A stretch of DNA of 11,760 bases from Thermohalobaculum sp039178805 (GCA_039178805.1 JBCDFC010000156.1:1-11760); one strand, 5' to 3'. Counted from the stretch's first letter, positions 1 through 7,913 are shown. Program-made: numbers and translations. The notes: generated by a model not told the origin, from the letters alone.

Positions 1-49
1 CCTTCAGGACCGCGATGATCTTCTCGTCGCTGAACCGGCTGCGCTTCAT
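1..49 (-). CDS. IS3-family transposase OrfA, N-terminal fragment (runs off the window)
   Basis: Only the first 16 codons are inside the window; reading the minus strand from the ATG at 49 gives MKRSRFSDEKIIAVLK. This is the typical opening of the small helix-turn-helix protein OrfA (IS3 family), which binds the element ends and is joined to the DDE catalytic OrfB by programmed frameshifting. A strong ribosome binding site, AAGGAGG, lies at about 56-62 on the minus strand, which fixes the start. The rest of the element lies to the left of the window. Family assignment is from the N-terminal motif alone; the subgroup cannot be decided. Confidence 0.8.
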   Translation of the reverse strand, partial: MKRSRFSDEKIIAVLK

Positions 50-94
50 GGGACATCCTCCTTCGTCCATTCAAAGGTGGAAAATTCCAGCTCG
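1..94 (-). mobile_element. End of an IS3-family insertion sequence (approximate boundary)
   Basis: The stretch upstream of orfA, read on the minus strand, holds GAGCTGGAATTTTCCACC (about 76-93) and then the short leader to the orfA ribosome binding site. IS3 elements usually start orfA some 40-80 bp inside the terminal inverted repeat, so the terminus probably falls near position 93-95. The boundary is inferred from that spacing: the other end is not in the window, so no inverted repeat or target duplication could be compared. Confidence 0.4.
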
Positions 95-491
95 CAACGG
101 CCCGGATCTCGGGGGGAAGGTCAATGGCAACCAATGCCACCGTCCACTCACATTCAACCCGGATCCGTGATCGGGGGCTGGCCACAGCGTGTCCGGCTCT
201 CCGCGCCACAAATTCGGCTGTCTCGGTCAAGCCATGCGACAGTCTGGCACGAAAAAAAGCCGAGTAGTTTGCTCAGGCTCAACGTTTCGAGAGATCGTCG
301 ACGTCTAATCTCGGACCCGGCCCGTCCGGGCTCCCATGACCGAAGATCAGACGGAACCGACATCTCAACTGTCCACCCGTCTGCAAGCCCGACACCAGCA
401 TCTCAGATGCGGTGCAGCAAGACCGATCGGAGCATGGCTCGGTTCGAACAACGGGTCTGGTCGAAACGACAGAACTCGATCGGGAGAAACC
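95..491. other. Non-coding interval between the IS3 end and the cupin operon
   Basis: About 400 bp without a gene I can support. Open frames cross it on both strands but their translations are rich in Arg and Ser, resemble no family I know, and have no convincing ribosome binding site. The frame of the cupin gene is open back to an ATG at 336, but the extra 52 residues look like translated leader and would bury the signal peptide. The only structured content seen is the candidate FNR/NNR box and -10 element at 269-309. Part may be remnant DNA left by the IS3 insertion. Confidence 0.5.
269..309 (+). promoter_or_regulatory. Candidate FNR/NNR-type activated promoter for the cupin-ABC-TonB-nnrS operon
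   Basis: TTGCTCAGGCTCAA at 269-282 matches the TTG-N8-CAA core bound by Fnr/Nnr/Dnr regulators. TCTAAT, which matches five of six bases of the sigma-70 -10 hexamer, starts 21 nt after it at 304-309. In class II Fnr-type promoters the box is centred near -41.5 and the gap to the -10 is about 22 nt, so the geometry fits, with a start site near 316 and a leader of about 175 nt. The inner half-site bases (CT/CT) differ from the Fnr consensus AT/AT. Confidence 0.4.
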
Positions 492-923
492 ATGCGAAGA
501 GCATTTGCTGCGCTTCTCGGAATTGCGACCTGCGGCGTTGCGCAGGCGGAAACCGTGTTGATCGACACCGAACGCCTGCCTGCGCGAGAGGTCTATGACG
601 TCGCCTTGCTCACGCCATTGGCGTTGACGCCCAACGGAACGCCTGCCGTCGTGTTGCTATCGCTCGATGCGGGCGACGTTGTCCCGCCCCACACGGCATC
701 GGGCGGCCTGCGCCTCCTGACCGTCTTATCCGGCGAGATGTCGTGGGGCGATGGGGCTGCAATCGCCGAGGAGCAGGAGGTCGTTCACGGTCCGGGCAGC
801 ATCCTCGCCCTCCCCGCCGACGCATCGCATTGGCTGGCAGCGCGCAGCGGCCCGGTGCGCCTGCAATTGATCCTCCTCGATGACGAGATTCCGACGCCGG
901 ACCTCCAGGAGCAGCTACAATGA
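492..923 (+). CDS. Small exported cupin-domain protein
   Basis: The 143-residue product starts with an export signal (MRRAFAALLGIATCGVAQA, cleavage likely before Glu20), so it should act in the periplasm. The rest is one cupin barrel: motif 1 runs around GDVVPPHT (residues 61-68) to SGEMSWG (80-86), and motif 2 around GPGSILALPADASHW (100-114). His67, Glu82 and His113 are the plausible metal ligands; the usual second His of motif 1 is missing, so metal binding is uncertain. The ATG at 492 was chosen because it opens the signal peptide and has GGGAGA just upstream. The stop overlaps the next ATG as ATGA, which points to translational coupling with the ABC transporter genes. No enzymatic role can be assigned; an accessory ligand-binding or sensing role is inference. 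Confidence 0.72.
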   Translation: MRRAFAALLGIATCGVAQAETVLIDTERLPAREVYDVALLTPLALTPNGTPAVVLLSLDAGDVVPPHTASGGLRLLTVLSGEMSWGDGAAIAEEQEVVHGPGSILALPADASHWLAARSGPVRLQLILLDDEIPTPDLQEQLQ

Positions 924-1924
924 CCGCCGCGACGGCTCTCTCTCGCAGATCTGCGCTGATGCTGCTTGGAGCGACGGCAGCCGCATCCACCGTTGGGCAG
1001 GCGCGGCAGGCGACGGCCTCTCCACTGCAGAGGCTTGCATTCTACGGTCCTCCGGCAGGTCCCACCATCACGCTCGCACATGCCGTCGCTGCCGAGCATT
1101 TTGCAGATATCGCGGACGAGCCCTCCGTTCAGATCTGGCGCAATCCCGACGAGCTGCGCGCGGGTCTCACCTCGGGCACGATCGCGCTGTCGATCGTGCC
1201 GGTTCAAGCAGCGGCAAACCTTTACAACCGGGGGTTTCCGATCCGACTGGCAAACGTCATGACGAACGGTCTTCTCTACGTGATCGCCAGGGATCCGCAG
1301 ATCGGCAGTATCGCGGATCTCGCCGGCCGTCGCGTCGCCGTACCGTTTCGCGGCGATACGCCGGAGATCATCTTCCAGCGGCTCCTCGCCCATCACGGCC
1401 TCTCCGGCGAAGGTGAGGTCGAGATCCTGTTTTCCGGCTCACCGATCGAGGCGATGCAGCTTGCGCTTGCGGGTCGCGTCGACGCGGCCCTTACGGCAGA
1501 GCCGTCGACGACGGCTGGTATTCTCCGCGGGCGAAGCGCCGGTGTCGAAGTCCGGCGCGCCATCGACATCCAGGCCGCCTGGGGGGAGATGACGAGTGCA
1601 GCAGCGGTGCTGCCGCAGGCGGGTCTCGCCGTGACCCAAGCGTTCCTGGACGACGCTTCCTCTACCCTACCCGCAATCCAGCAGGCGCTGAAAGAGGCGG
1701 CGACCGATGTCAACGCCGAGCCCGAGGTCGCGGCAGCGCATGCAACCGATGCGCTGCGTATTCCCGCGCCGTTGCTTGCCGCCTCGATCCCCGGATCGAA
1801 CCTCGTGGCGCGGGCTGCAGGCGAGGCGCGCAGCGATATCGAGCGGATGCTTGGTGCCATGGCCGGCGATGGGCTGGACCGGATCGGCGGTCGCCTACCC
1901 GACGACGGGTTCTACGTCGGATGA
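920..1924 (+). CDS. ABC transporter substrate-binding protein, NMT1/SsuA-like, with Tat signal
   Basis: This 334-residue protein begins with a twin-arginine signal (SRRSALML at 8-15, then a hydrophobic stretch ending near residue 30). It would be exported folded to the periplasm and deliver a ligand to the permease encoded next. Family features are an N-terminal lobe with LTSGTIALSIVPVQAAAN (83-100), the hinge-region motif DLAGRRVAVPF (133-143), and the second-lobe signature MQLALAGRVDAALTAEP (179-195). These are typical of NMT1/THI5, SsuA and TauA-type proteins for thiamine precursors, sulfonates or nitrate. The ligand cannot be told from sequence. The start has AGGAG about eight bases upstream and overlaps the cupin stop by 4 bp; its own stop overlaps the permease ATG in the same way. 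Use of Tat is unusual and may mean that a folded or metal-sensitive form is exported. Confidence 0.88.
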   Translation: MTAATALSRRSALMLLGATAAASTVGQARQATASPLQRLAFYGPPAGPTITLAHAVAAEHFADIADEPSVQIWRNPDELRAGLTSGTIALSIVPVQAAANLYNRGFPIRLANVMTNGLLYVIARDPQIGSIADLAGRRVAVPFRGDTPEIIFQRLLAHHGLSGEGEVEILFSGSPIEAMQLALAGRVDAALTAEPSTTAGILRGRSAGVEVRRAIDIQAAWGEMTSAAAVLPQAGLAVTQAFLDDASSTLPAIQQALKEAATDVNAEPEVAAAHATDALRIPAPLLAASIPGSNLVARAAGEARSDIERMLGAMAGDGLDRIGGRLPDDGFYVG

Positions 1925-2898
1925 TCTCTCGCCAAGGGACAATGGGGAACGGCCTGACCGGGCGGTCGCTCGCCCGCAGTGTCACCGCGCGCCTCCGTGC
2001 CCGTGCGGGGCTTGTGCTCGAGTTCCTTTGGTCCGCCTGGGCGGGGGTGGCGGCACTCTGTCTGCTTTGCGCGGCCTGGCAGGCGGCGAGTGAGACCTAT
2101 GGGCCGTTCATCCTCACGACCCCGCTGGAGACGCTGCGCGCCATCGGAGAATTGGCGCTCGACGCGGAGGCCCGGGCGATCGCGATCACCACGCTCCAAC
2201 GGTCGTTGAGTGGCTTTGCACTCGTTGCTTTGGCGGGCACTGCGCTCGGTGTCGTCGCGGGCTACTCGCCGGCGACGATGCGGCTTGCCTCACCGCTCAT
2301 CACCGTCTTGCTCGGCGTGCCGCCCATAGCCTGGATTGTACTCGCCATGATCTGGTTCGGTGGATCGGACGCGACCGTACGCGCCGTGATCGTGGCAGCG
2401 GCACTGCCGGTCGTTTTCATGGGGGCGGCGCGCGGGATCACGACACGGGACCGATTGCTCGACCTGATGGCCCAGGCCTTCGGTGCGGGGCCGTGGCGAC
2501 GCTTTCTGACGATCGGCCTGCGCCAGATCACCACGACGCTCTTTCCCGCGCTGTCTCTTGCGCTCGGCACAGCCTTCAAGGTCGCCGTGATGGCGGAGTT
2601 GCTGTCCAATGCCGGCGGCATCGGGGGCGCGCTTGCCGATGCGCGGATCAACCTCGATATCGCCGCCGCCCTCGCCTGGGTCGTCATGTCCGTCGGCCTG
2701 CTGATCGCGGTCGAATACACGCTGATCAACCCCGTCAAATCAGAGATCGATGGCTGGCGCCGTGCTGCCCAGCCATGGGGCGTGAGGCTCGACGCCTCCC
2801 AAGCCGCCCACACCGACGATCGGAAAATCTCGTCTCCACAACATGCGTTCAGCCCCTCCGACGGCAGCCAAGACGCGCTCGACAGGAAGGACTTCTGA
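1921..2898 (+). CDS. ABC transporter inner-membrane permease, SsuC/TauC-like
   Basis: The 325-residue protein has about six hydrophobic helices (roughly 35-57, 97-115, 121-147, 152-171, 205-228, 248-269). The cytoplasmic coupling loop MAQAFGAGPWRRFLTIGLRQ lies at about 183-202 and corresponds to the EAA motif that contacts the ATPase. This is the type I importer fold used for sulfonates, taurine and nitrate, not the FecCD fold used by most siderophore, haem and B12 importers. The ATG at 1921 overlaps the preceding stop; Met8 at 1942 has a better ribosome binding site (AAGGGA) and is an alternative start. About 40 hydrophilic residues after residue 285 form a C-terminal tail not needed for the family fold. 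The stop lies one base before the TonB-dependent receptor start. Confidence 0.88.
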   Translation: MISRQGTMGNGLTGRSLARSVTARLRARAGLVLEFLWSAWAGVAALCLLCAAWQAASETYGPFILTTPLETLRAIGELALDAEARAIAITTLQRSLSGFALVALAGTALGVVAGYSPATMRLASPLITVLLGVPPIAWIVLAMIWFGGSDATVRAVIVAAALPVVFMGAARGITTRDRLLDLMAQAFGAGPWRRFLTIGLRQITTTLFPALSLALGTAFKVAVMAELLSNAGGIGGALADARINLDIAAALAWVVMSVGLLIAVEYTLINPVKSEIDGWRRAAQPWGVRLDASQAAHTDDRKISSPQHAFSPSDGSQDALDRKDF

Positions 2899-2899
2899 C

Positions 2900-5134
2900 A
2901 TGCCCATGCATTCGCGTTTGTTTGCAGCCTGCTCGCTCGGCCTATTGGCAATGCCCAACGTCGCGGCAGGGCAATCGGCGACACCGGGAAGCGTCGTCAC
3001 GCTTGAGCCGATGATGGTCGAAGGTCGCTTTCTCGACGATCTCACCATCGCGCGTGAGCGGCTTCAGGCGACCCCGGGCGGCACAGCCATTGTCGAAACC
3101 CGCGATATCGAAGGTCGCGCCAACCTTACGCTCTCGGATTCCTTCGAGACAGCTCAAGGCGTGGTCATCCAGGACTTCTTCGGGGGTTTCGATCAGCCTC
3201 GGATCCAAATCCGCGGCTCAGGGCTGCAGCAAAACCCGGTGGAGCGCGGTGTTCTGTTCCTGCAGGACGGGTTGCCGCTGAACCGCGCCGATGGCTCTTA
3301 CATCGTCTCGCTTGCAGAGCCGCGCTCCGTCGAGTTCATCGAAATCAATCGCGGCTACGCCACCAATCGGCTGGGCGCGACAGTACTCGGCGGCTCACTC
3401 AACTTCGTCTCGCCGACAGGTTCCAGCCAGCCGGGTTTTGCGGCACATGCCGAGGGCGGCAGCTTCGGCCACGTCGCAGCGTCCGCCTCCTTTGGCTATG
3501 ACGGAGACGACATCGACGGGCAGATCAGCCTGAGCGGCGGCCGGCGGGACGGGTTTCGCGACTTTAACGCATCGAGACGCGCCGGTTTCGACGCAAATTT
3601 GGGCGTCACCTGGGGGGATGGCTTCTCCACGCGTTTCTTTGCGGGATATCGCGATGTCCGCTTCGACGTGGCTGGGCCGCTGACACGTGAGCTCTTGGAG
3701 GACGATCCAAGCCAAAACTTCGCGGGGCCCACGATCACGCCGACCCCGATGGGTCCGCTCGTCTCGAACCCCGGACCGAACGTATTGCGGGATCTGCCCG
3801 AGCGCGACGCGCTGCAAGGCCGGATCGGTTCGCGCACCACTTACGAGAGCGGCGACCATGTCTTCGATGCGGCGGCAGGGCTGACCTATACGGACGATCG
3901 CTTCACCTTCCCGATTGCAGGCGGGGTCCGCGATACCGAGGGCGGCGATGTCTCGATCGTTGGCCGTTATGCGTGGAACCCGAACCCGGATGCGGTGCTG
4001 CCTCTGTTCGAGACGACGTTGACAATCGCTGTCGGCCAGGCGGATCGGACCTATGCCGCCAACATCATGGGTGACCGTGGGCCCGTCTTTGGGCGCAACG
4101 ATCTGTCGGCTACGACGATTTCGGCCTTTGCCGGGGGCAGTATCCCCCTCGGGCCCGGGCTCACGCTTTCTCCGGGCCTCGCCCTCTCCTATGCCAGCCG
4201 GCAGAACGACGATGAGTTCGATGGCGATACGCGGCCGACCGTCGCCTTCAGCCCGATCAATCCCGACGTTCCCTTCCCGGACGGCTCGGTCCCCTTCGAG
4301 GATACGAGCTACGATCGCGATTTCTTCGGCGTAAGTCCAAGCCTCGCCATCTCTTGGCGTCCCTTGGAACAGCATCTCTTCTTCGCAGCCGTCAGCCGTA
4401 GTTTCGAGCCGCCCACCCATGACGATCTGATCGCCACCATCAACGGCACGCCGAATAGCAGCCCGGGCCGGCCCAACCCGGGCGATCCGACGCTCCCTGC
4501 CGCTGCCTTCGCAACACCGGATCTCGACGCCCAGAAGGCAACCACGGTTGAGATCGGCTGGCGGGGTCAGCTCGGGCCCGTCGCGGTCGACACGGTCCTC
4601 TACCATTCTTGGGTGTCGAACGAACTCTTGAACCTGCGCGACGAGAGCGGCGTGTCGCTCGGGGCCTTCAATGCCGACGATACCCGTCATCTCGGTCTCG
4701 AGGTCGGTGCTACCTCAGAGCTGATGGAAGGGCTGGTCGGCAGGCTTTCCTACACGTTTCAGGACTTCCGCTTCGTCGGCGATCCGGTGCGCGGCGACAA
4801 CCGCCTGGCAGGTGCCCCGCCGCATGTCGTCGGCCTCGATATCGCCTGGCAACCGATCGATGCCCTGACGCTCGGCGGCACGCTGAACTGGCGGCCGGGG
4901 ACGACGCCGGTCGACAACCTGAACACCGTAGGCACCGGCCCCTTCGCAACGCTCGATCTGCGCGCGCGTTATCAGTTAGCGCCGGAGGCATCTTTTTTCG
5001 TCGAGGCGCGCAACGTCACGGACGAGGCCTTCGCCTCCTCGACACTGGTTGTGGATGAGGCTCGGGCGGACCAGGCAGCGTTTATTCCCGGCGACGGGCG
5101 GGCGATTTATGCGGGCTTAGATGTGCGGTTCTGA
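2900..5134 (+). CDS. TonB-dependent outer-membrane receptor
   Basis: The 744-residue product has a Sec signal peptide (cleavage near VAAG, residue 24), then a likely TonB box around LEPMMVEG (35-42). A plug domain spans about 55-170 and includes RIQIRGSG (101-108), GVLFLQDGLPLN (117-128), EFIEINRGY (145-153) and GGSLNFVSPTG (164-174). A long beta-barrel region ends in DVRF with the C-terminal Phe expected of outer-membrane proteins. It would import a ligand too large or too scarce for porins, using TonB-ExbBD energy. Length is normal for the family. The ATG at 2900 was chosen over an upstream in-frame ATG at 2843 because it opens the signal peptide and follows GGAAGG. The gene sits between the permease and ATPase genes, so it is very likely the outer-membrane partner of this ABC transporter. 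The substrate is not evident. Confidence 0.92.
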   Translation: MPMHSRLFAACSLGLLAMPNVAAGQSATPGSVVTLEPMMVEGRFLDDLTIARERLQATPGGTAIVETRDIEGRANLTLSDSFETAQGVVIQDFFGGFDQPRIQIRGSGLQQNPVERGVLFLQDGLPLNRADGSYIVSLAEPRSVEFIEINRGYATNRLGATVLGGSLNFVSPTGSSQPGFAAHAEGGSFGHVAASASFGYDGDDIDGQISLSGGRRDGFRDFNASRRAGFDANLGVTWGDGFSTRFFAGYRDVRFDVAGPLTRELLEDDPSQNFAGPTITPTPMGPLVSNPGPNVLRDLPERDALQGRIGSRTTYESGDHVFDAAAGLTYTDDRFTFPIAGGVRDTEGGDVSIVGRYAWNPNPDAVLPLFETTLTIAVGQADRTYAANIMGDRGPVFGRNDLSATTISAFAGGSIPLGPGLTLSPGLALSYASRQNDDEFDGDTRPTVAFSPINPDVPFPDGSVPFEDTSYDRDFFGVSPSLAISWRPLEQHLFFAAVSRSFEPPTHDDLIATINGTPNSSPGRPNPGDPTLPAAAFATPDLDAQKATTVEIGWRGQLGPVAVDTVLYHSWVSNELLNLRDESGVSLGAFNADDTRHLGLEVGATSELMEGLVGRLSYTFQDFRFVGDPVRGDNRLAGAPPHVVGLDIAWQPIDALTLGGTLNWRPGTTPVDNLNTVGTGPFATLDLRARYQLAPEASFFVEARNVTDEAFASSTLVVDEARADQAAFIPGDGRAIYAGLDVRF

Positions 5135-5882
5135 GCCACTCCTATCGATAACCAACCTTCGGCATGCCTATTTCGGCCGGACCGTCCTTGACGACATCGA
5201 CCTTTCCGTTGGCATCGGGGAGGTCGTCGCGCTCGTGGGTCCATCGGGCTGCGGGAAGTCCACGCTCGCGCAGATCGCAGCGGGTCTGACTGAGCCGCTA
5301 GCGGGACGGATCAGGCGGCGCTACCAAAGGCACGCGGTGGTTTTTCAGGAGCCAGCGTTGCTGCCTTGGGCAACGGCCGGCGGCAACATTGCGTACCCAC
5401 TCCGCCTCGCACATGTTCCACGCCGTCTGCGGATGGATCACGTCATGGAGACCGCGGCCCGGGTGTCGCTGTCCACTACCGATCTCGTTAAGTACCCGAT
5501 CGAACTCTCAGGCGGGATGCGCCAGCGCGTCGCCATTGCGCGCGCCCTTGCGGTGCAACCCGACTTCGTGTTCTTCGACGAGCCCTTCACGGCGCTCGAC
5601 GTCGCTCTGCGGCGTCGGATGCAGGACCTCGTCATCGCCGCCTGCCGCGAGAGCGGGCTCGCCGGGCTCTTCATCACGCATGACCTGCAAGAAGCAGCGC
5701 GGATCGCCCATCGCATCGCGGTCCTCGATACGAATGGGCATGGCGTTCTGGGCCATCGGCGCCTGTCCGGGGCACCCGGAGAACGTTCGGATGGCGACGT
5801 GCAGACTTGGGTTCTCGAGGCGATCCGCACCGATCCGATATTCAGACATATCCACGACGTCGACGAGAGGCGCCTTGCATGA
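5121..5882 (+). CDS. ABC transporter ATP-binding protein, SsuB/TauB-like
   Basis: This 253-residue ATPase powers the permease from the cytoplasmic side. All nucleotide-binding elements are intact: Walker A GPSGCGKST (40-48), Q-loop VVFQEP (73-78), signature LSGGMRQR (129-136), Walker B FVFFDEP (149-155), D-loop ALD (158-160) and H-loop ITHD (185-188). It is closest in style to the nitrate/sulfonate/taurine importer ATPases, in line with the binding protein and permease. The gene overlaps the receptor's 3' end by 14 bp, and its stop overlaps the nnrS start as ATGA. The wedging of a receptor gene between permease and ATPase genes is a useful marker of this operon type. The last 50 or so residues are less conserved and carry no domain I recognise. 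Confidence 0.92.
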   Translation: MCGSEPLLSITNLRHAYFGRTVLDDIDLSVGIGEVVALVGPSGCGKSTLAQIAAGLTEPLAGRIRRRYQRHAVVFQEPALLPWATAGGNIAYPLRLAHVPRRLRMDHVMETAARVSLSTTDLVKYPIELSGGMRQRVAIARALAVQPDFVFFDEPFTALDVALRRRMQDLVIAACRESGLAGLFITHDLQEAARIAHRIAVLDTNGHGVLGHRRLSGAPGERSDGDVQTWVLEAIRTDPIFRHIHDVDERRLA

Positions 5883-7225
5883 ACCCCGCCGGCGGCCGAA
5901 CGGCGTACCGGCGCGCGGCTCCATCGCGGCCTTTGGCGCTCCTTTGCAGCGAGGGCTTTCGGCTCTTCTTTCCGCTGTCGGCGCTCTACGCTGCGGCTTG
6001 GCCACTCCTCTGGGTTCTTGCCCTAGAATTCGATCTGCCTGCCGGTGATGGCAAGGTTCCCTCTCTCTGGCACGCGAACGAGATGCTGATCGGGGCTTAC
6101 GGTGCTGCCCTCATCGGCTTTGTGACGACGGCAGCGCCCGAGTGGACCGATACCGAGCCTCCGTGTAGCGGATACCTGCTCCTCTTGGCTATGCTTTGGG
6201 CGACCGGGCGGGCATCGAGCTGGCTGAGCTTCGACGGCGCCGCCGCACTTGGCGCCGCTTCCGACATCGCGTGGCTGACGCTCCTGATGGGGTGGCTCGT
6301 TTGGCTCTCATGGCGGCGGCGTAGCGACCGTTTGCTCGCCTTCGTCTTCTGGCTCTGTCTGCTCATCGCGAGCACGGCCACTGCGAGGGTTGGCACGATC
6401 CTTGGCGACGCGGAGCTGGCATCGCTGGGGATCCGCCTCCTATGGCTCGCCTATCTCGGCCTCCTCGGCCTTGCGCTTGGTCGCATCACGGTGCCGATCA
6501 CGAACTTGGTTCTCGATCCAAGCGAAGGTTCGATACCCTTCCGCCCCCATCCCGGCCGGCTTCATCTCGCATCGGGCTTGGTCTTGGTTGCGATGGTCGG
6601 CGAACTCTTGAGCTTGAGCCCCGCCGTCTCGGGCTTTCTGATCATCGCTGTTGGGGCGGGCTTCATGGATCGTGTGGCTGAAGGGTTCATCGGCCGGCAC
6701 GCCTTTCGGGCGGAGATCCTCATGCTCGCGGGATCGAGCGCGCTCGCCGGGCTTGGGCTGATCCTCATCGGTACGGGACGGCTTGGCGCGGATCTGGCCG
6801 AGCCGGTCGGCCTTCATGTCGCGCTGATGGGGGGTCTTGGCCTCGGAGTGTATGCCGTCTTTTGTATCGCTGGCTTGCTCCACACGAACCGGCCGCTCGG
6901 TGTCCCGATCCTCGCCCGCCTCGGCGCGGTCCTGCTCCTCGTCTCGGTGGCCTTGCGCATCGCGCCGGATATGGGCGCCAATCTGCCGGGACCCATCCAT
7001 CTGGCGGCTTCGATTGGCTGGAGCGTGAGCTTCCTTCTGTGGCTCGTCGCCTACTGGCCGGCGCTTACACGGCCTGCCGCGGAGCAATCTTCGCCAACCG
7101 CTCCGTCGATGGCTGCAGGCATCAGAGAAGCGCCCGCTCCGTCACGAGGCGGAGGCCGAGATGAGCCGGCGGTGCCCCAACCGCGCATCCACCGCGGGCG
7201 GGATCTCGAACGAAGACGGAGATGA
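5879..7225 (+). CDS. nnrS: NnrS family haem- and copper-containing membrane protein
   Basis: NnrS proteins are polytopic inner-membrane haem-copper proteins found in denitrifiers and other NO-exposed bacteria, where they relieve NO stress; the chemistry is not settled. The product has 448 residues and about twelve hydrophobic helices. Family hallmarks are the N-terminal EGFRLFFPLSALYAA (25-39) and WHANEMLIGAYGAALIGF (64-81), with His65 a likely metal or haem ligand. The ATG at 5879 overlaps the ATPase stop; an earlier in-frame ATG at 5807 would lie inside the ATPase gene. The membrane core ends near residue 397. The last 50 residues form a Pro/Arg/Gly-rich tail, and its final 34 or so are encoded by the antisense strand of the nirV 3' end, so this tail is probably not native. 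Co-transcription with an uptake system rather than with nir genes is notable. Confidence 0.9.
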   Translation: MNPAGGRTAYRRAAPSRPLALLCSEGFRLFFPLSALYAAAWPLLWVLALEFDLPAGDGKVPSLWHANEMLIGAYGAALIGFVTTAAPEWTDTEPPCSGYLLLLAMLWATGRASSWLSFDGAAALGAASDIAWLTLLMGWLVWLSWRRRSDRLLAFVFWLCLLIASTATARVGTILGDAELASLGIRLLWLAYLGLLGLALGRITVPITNLVLDPSEGSIPFRPHPGRLHLASGLVLVAMVGELLSLSPAVSGFLIIAVGAGFMDRVAEGFIGRHAFRAEILMLAGSSALAGLGLILIGTGRLGADLAEPVGLHVALMGGLGLGVYAVFCIAGLLHTNRPLGVPILARLGAVLLLVSVALRIAPDMGANLPGPIHLAASIGWSVSFLLWLVAYWPALTRPAAEQSSPTAPSMAAGIREAPAPSRGGGRDEPAVPQPRIHRGRDLERRRR

Positions 7226-7913
7226 CCGCCACATGCTCGCCACCGACATGGTAGGCGGAGCATTTGTCCGCCGCACGAGCTTCGTAACAATCCTGCGTCC
7301 ACTCCCAAACACTTCCGGAAAGATCGGCGATGCCGGCAGACGTTTCCGGAAACGAGCCCGTCGGTTCCAAAGCGCGGGCGGGCAGGTTCTCGACCAGATA
7401 GGCCGAGGCCCAAGTGAGCGACGGGTCGCTGAATATCGGGTCGGGTTTCTCGGGCAGTACTTCCCGGGCCATCGTTTCCCACTCCTCTAACGAGGGTAGC
7501 CGGAACGGATGGCTCGCAGCGCCTGTCAACCAGGTCACATATTGCTGCGCATCCTCAAAGCTGATCTCGGTCGCCGGCGTCGTCTCCGCATCCCATCCGG
7601 GTCTCGGTTTGGCTTCCTTCTCGCAGGCACCCGCATGGAAACAACGGTTCCACTCGGCAACGGTCATCTCGTATTTCTGCACATAGAGTTTTGTGCCGTC
7701 ATCGAGGTGCAAGGCACGTTCGGCCATACGAGGCGCGAGGGATGGGTCGCCGCCTGGGAGCATGATCCCCACGGCGACGCCCACACTCGCCAGCACACCG
7801 GCGAGACCGAAACCGACGTACCACCTTGTCGTACTCGAAGCGCAGCCGTGACCATTTCCGCAGCGCTCCCTCGGATTGCTTCCGATGTCAGATGTTGAAC
7901 TCGCGAGGTTCAA
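7122..7913 (-). CDS. nirV: NirV, formylglycine-generating-enzyme-like accessory protein
   Basis: NirV is commonly encoded directly after nirK; its exact role is unknown. The 263-residue product has one N-terminal membrane helix (about 31-53) that would anchor it facing the periplasm. The FGE/SUMF1-like domain follows at about 75-262, with YEMTVAEWNRC (81-91), ISFEDAQQYVTWL (117-129), FRLPSLEEWE (137-146), LSGSVWEWTQDCY (198-210) and the C-terminal ARGGC...HLGLRLV (239-257). The frame has no ATG near the start: the called start is a TTG at 7913 with a weak ribosome binding site, overlapping the nirK 3' end by 26 bp, so translation may depend on coupling to nirK. GTG codons inside the membrane helix are less likely starts. 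Its 3' end overlaps nnrS tail to tail over 7122-7225. Confidence 0.85.
   Translation of the reverse strand: MNLASSTSDIGSNPRERCGNGHGCASSTTRWYVGFGLAGVLASVGVAVGIMLPGGDPSLAPRMAERALHLDDGTKLYVQKYEMTVAEWNRCFHAGACEKEAKPRPGWDAETTPATEISFEDAQQYVTWLTGAASHPFRLPSLEEWETMAREVLPEKPDPIFSDPSLTWASAYLVENLPARALEPTGSFPETSAGIADLSGSVWEWTQDCYEARAADKCSAYHVGGEHVAVISVFVRDPARGGCAVGAPPAHLGLRLVTERALL

Noticed and set aside
77..598. A 173-codon plus-strand frame spanning the interval before the cupin gene
   Set aside because: It starts inside the probable IS3 end, overlaps the cupin signal peptide in another frame, and its translation is Arg/Ser-rich without known motifs.
3395..4690. A 431-codon open frame on the minus strand inside the TonB-dependent receptor gene
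   Set aside because: It is antisense to a receptor with intact plug and barrel features, is rich in Arg, and has no recognisable motif.
1921..5882. Assignment of the transporter as a siderophore, haem or B12 system from the TonB-dependent receptor alone
   Set aside because: The permease is of the SsuC/TauC type and the binding protein of the NMT1 type, not FecCD/BtuF-like, so the usual substrate guess is not supported.
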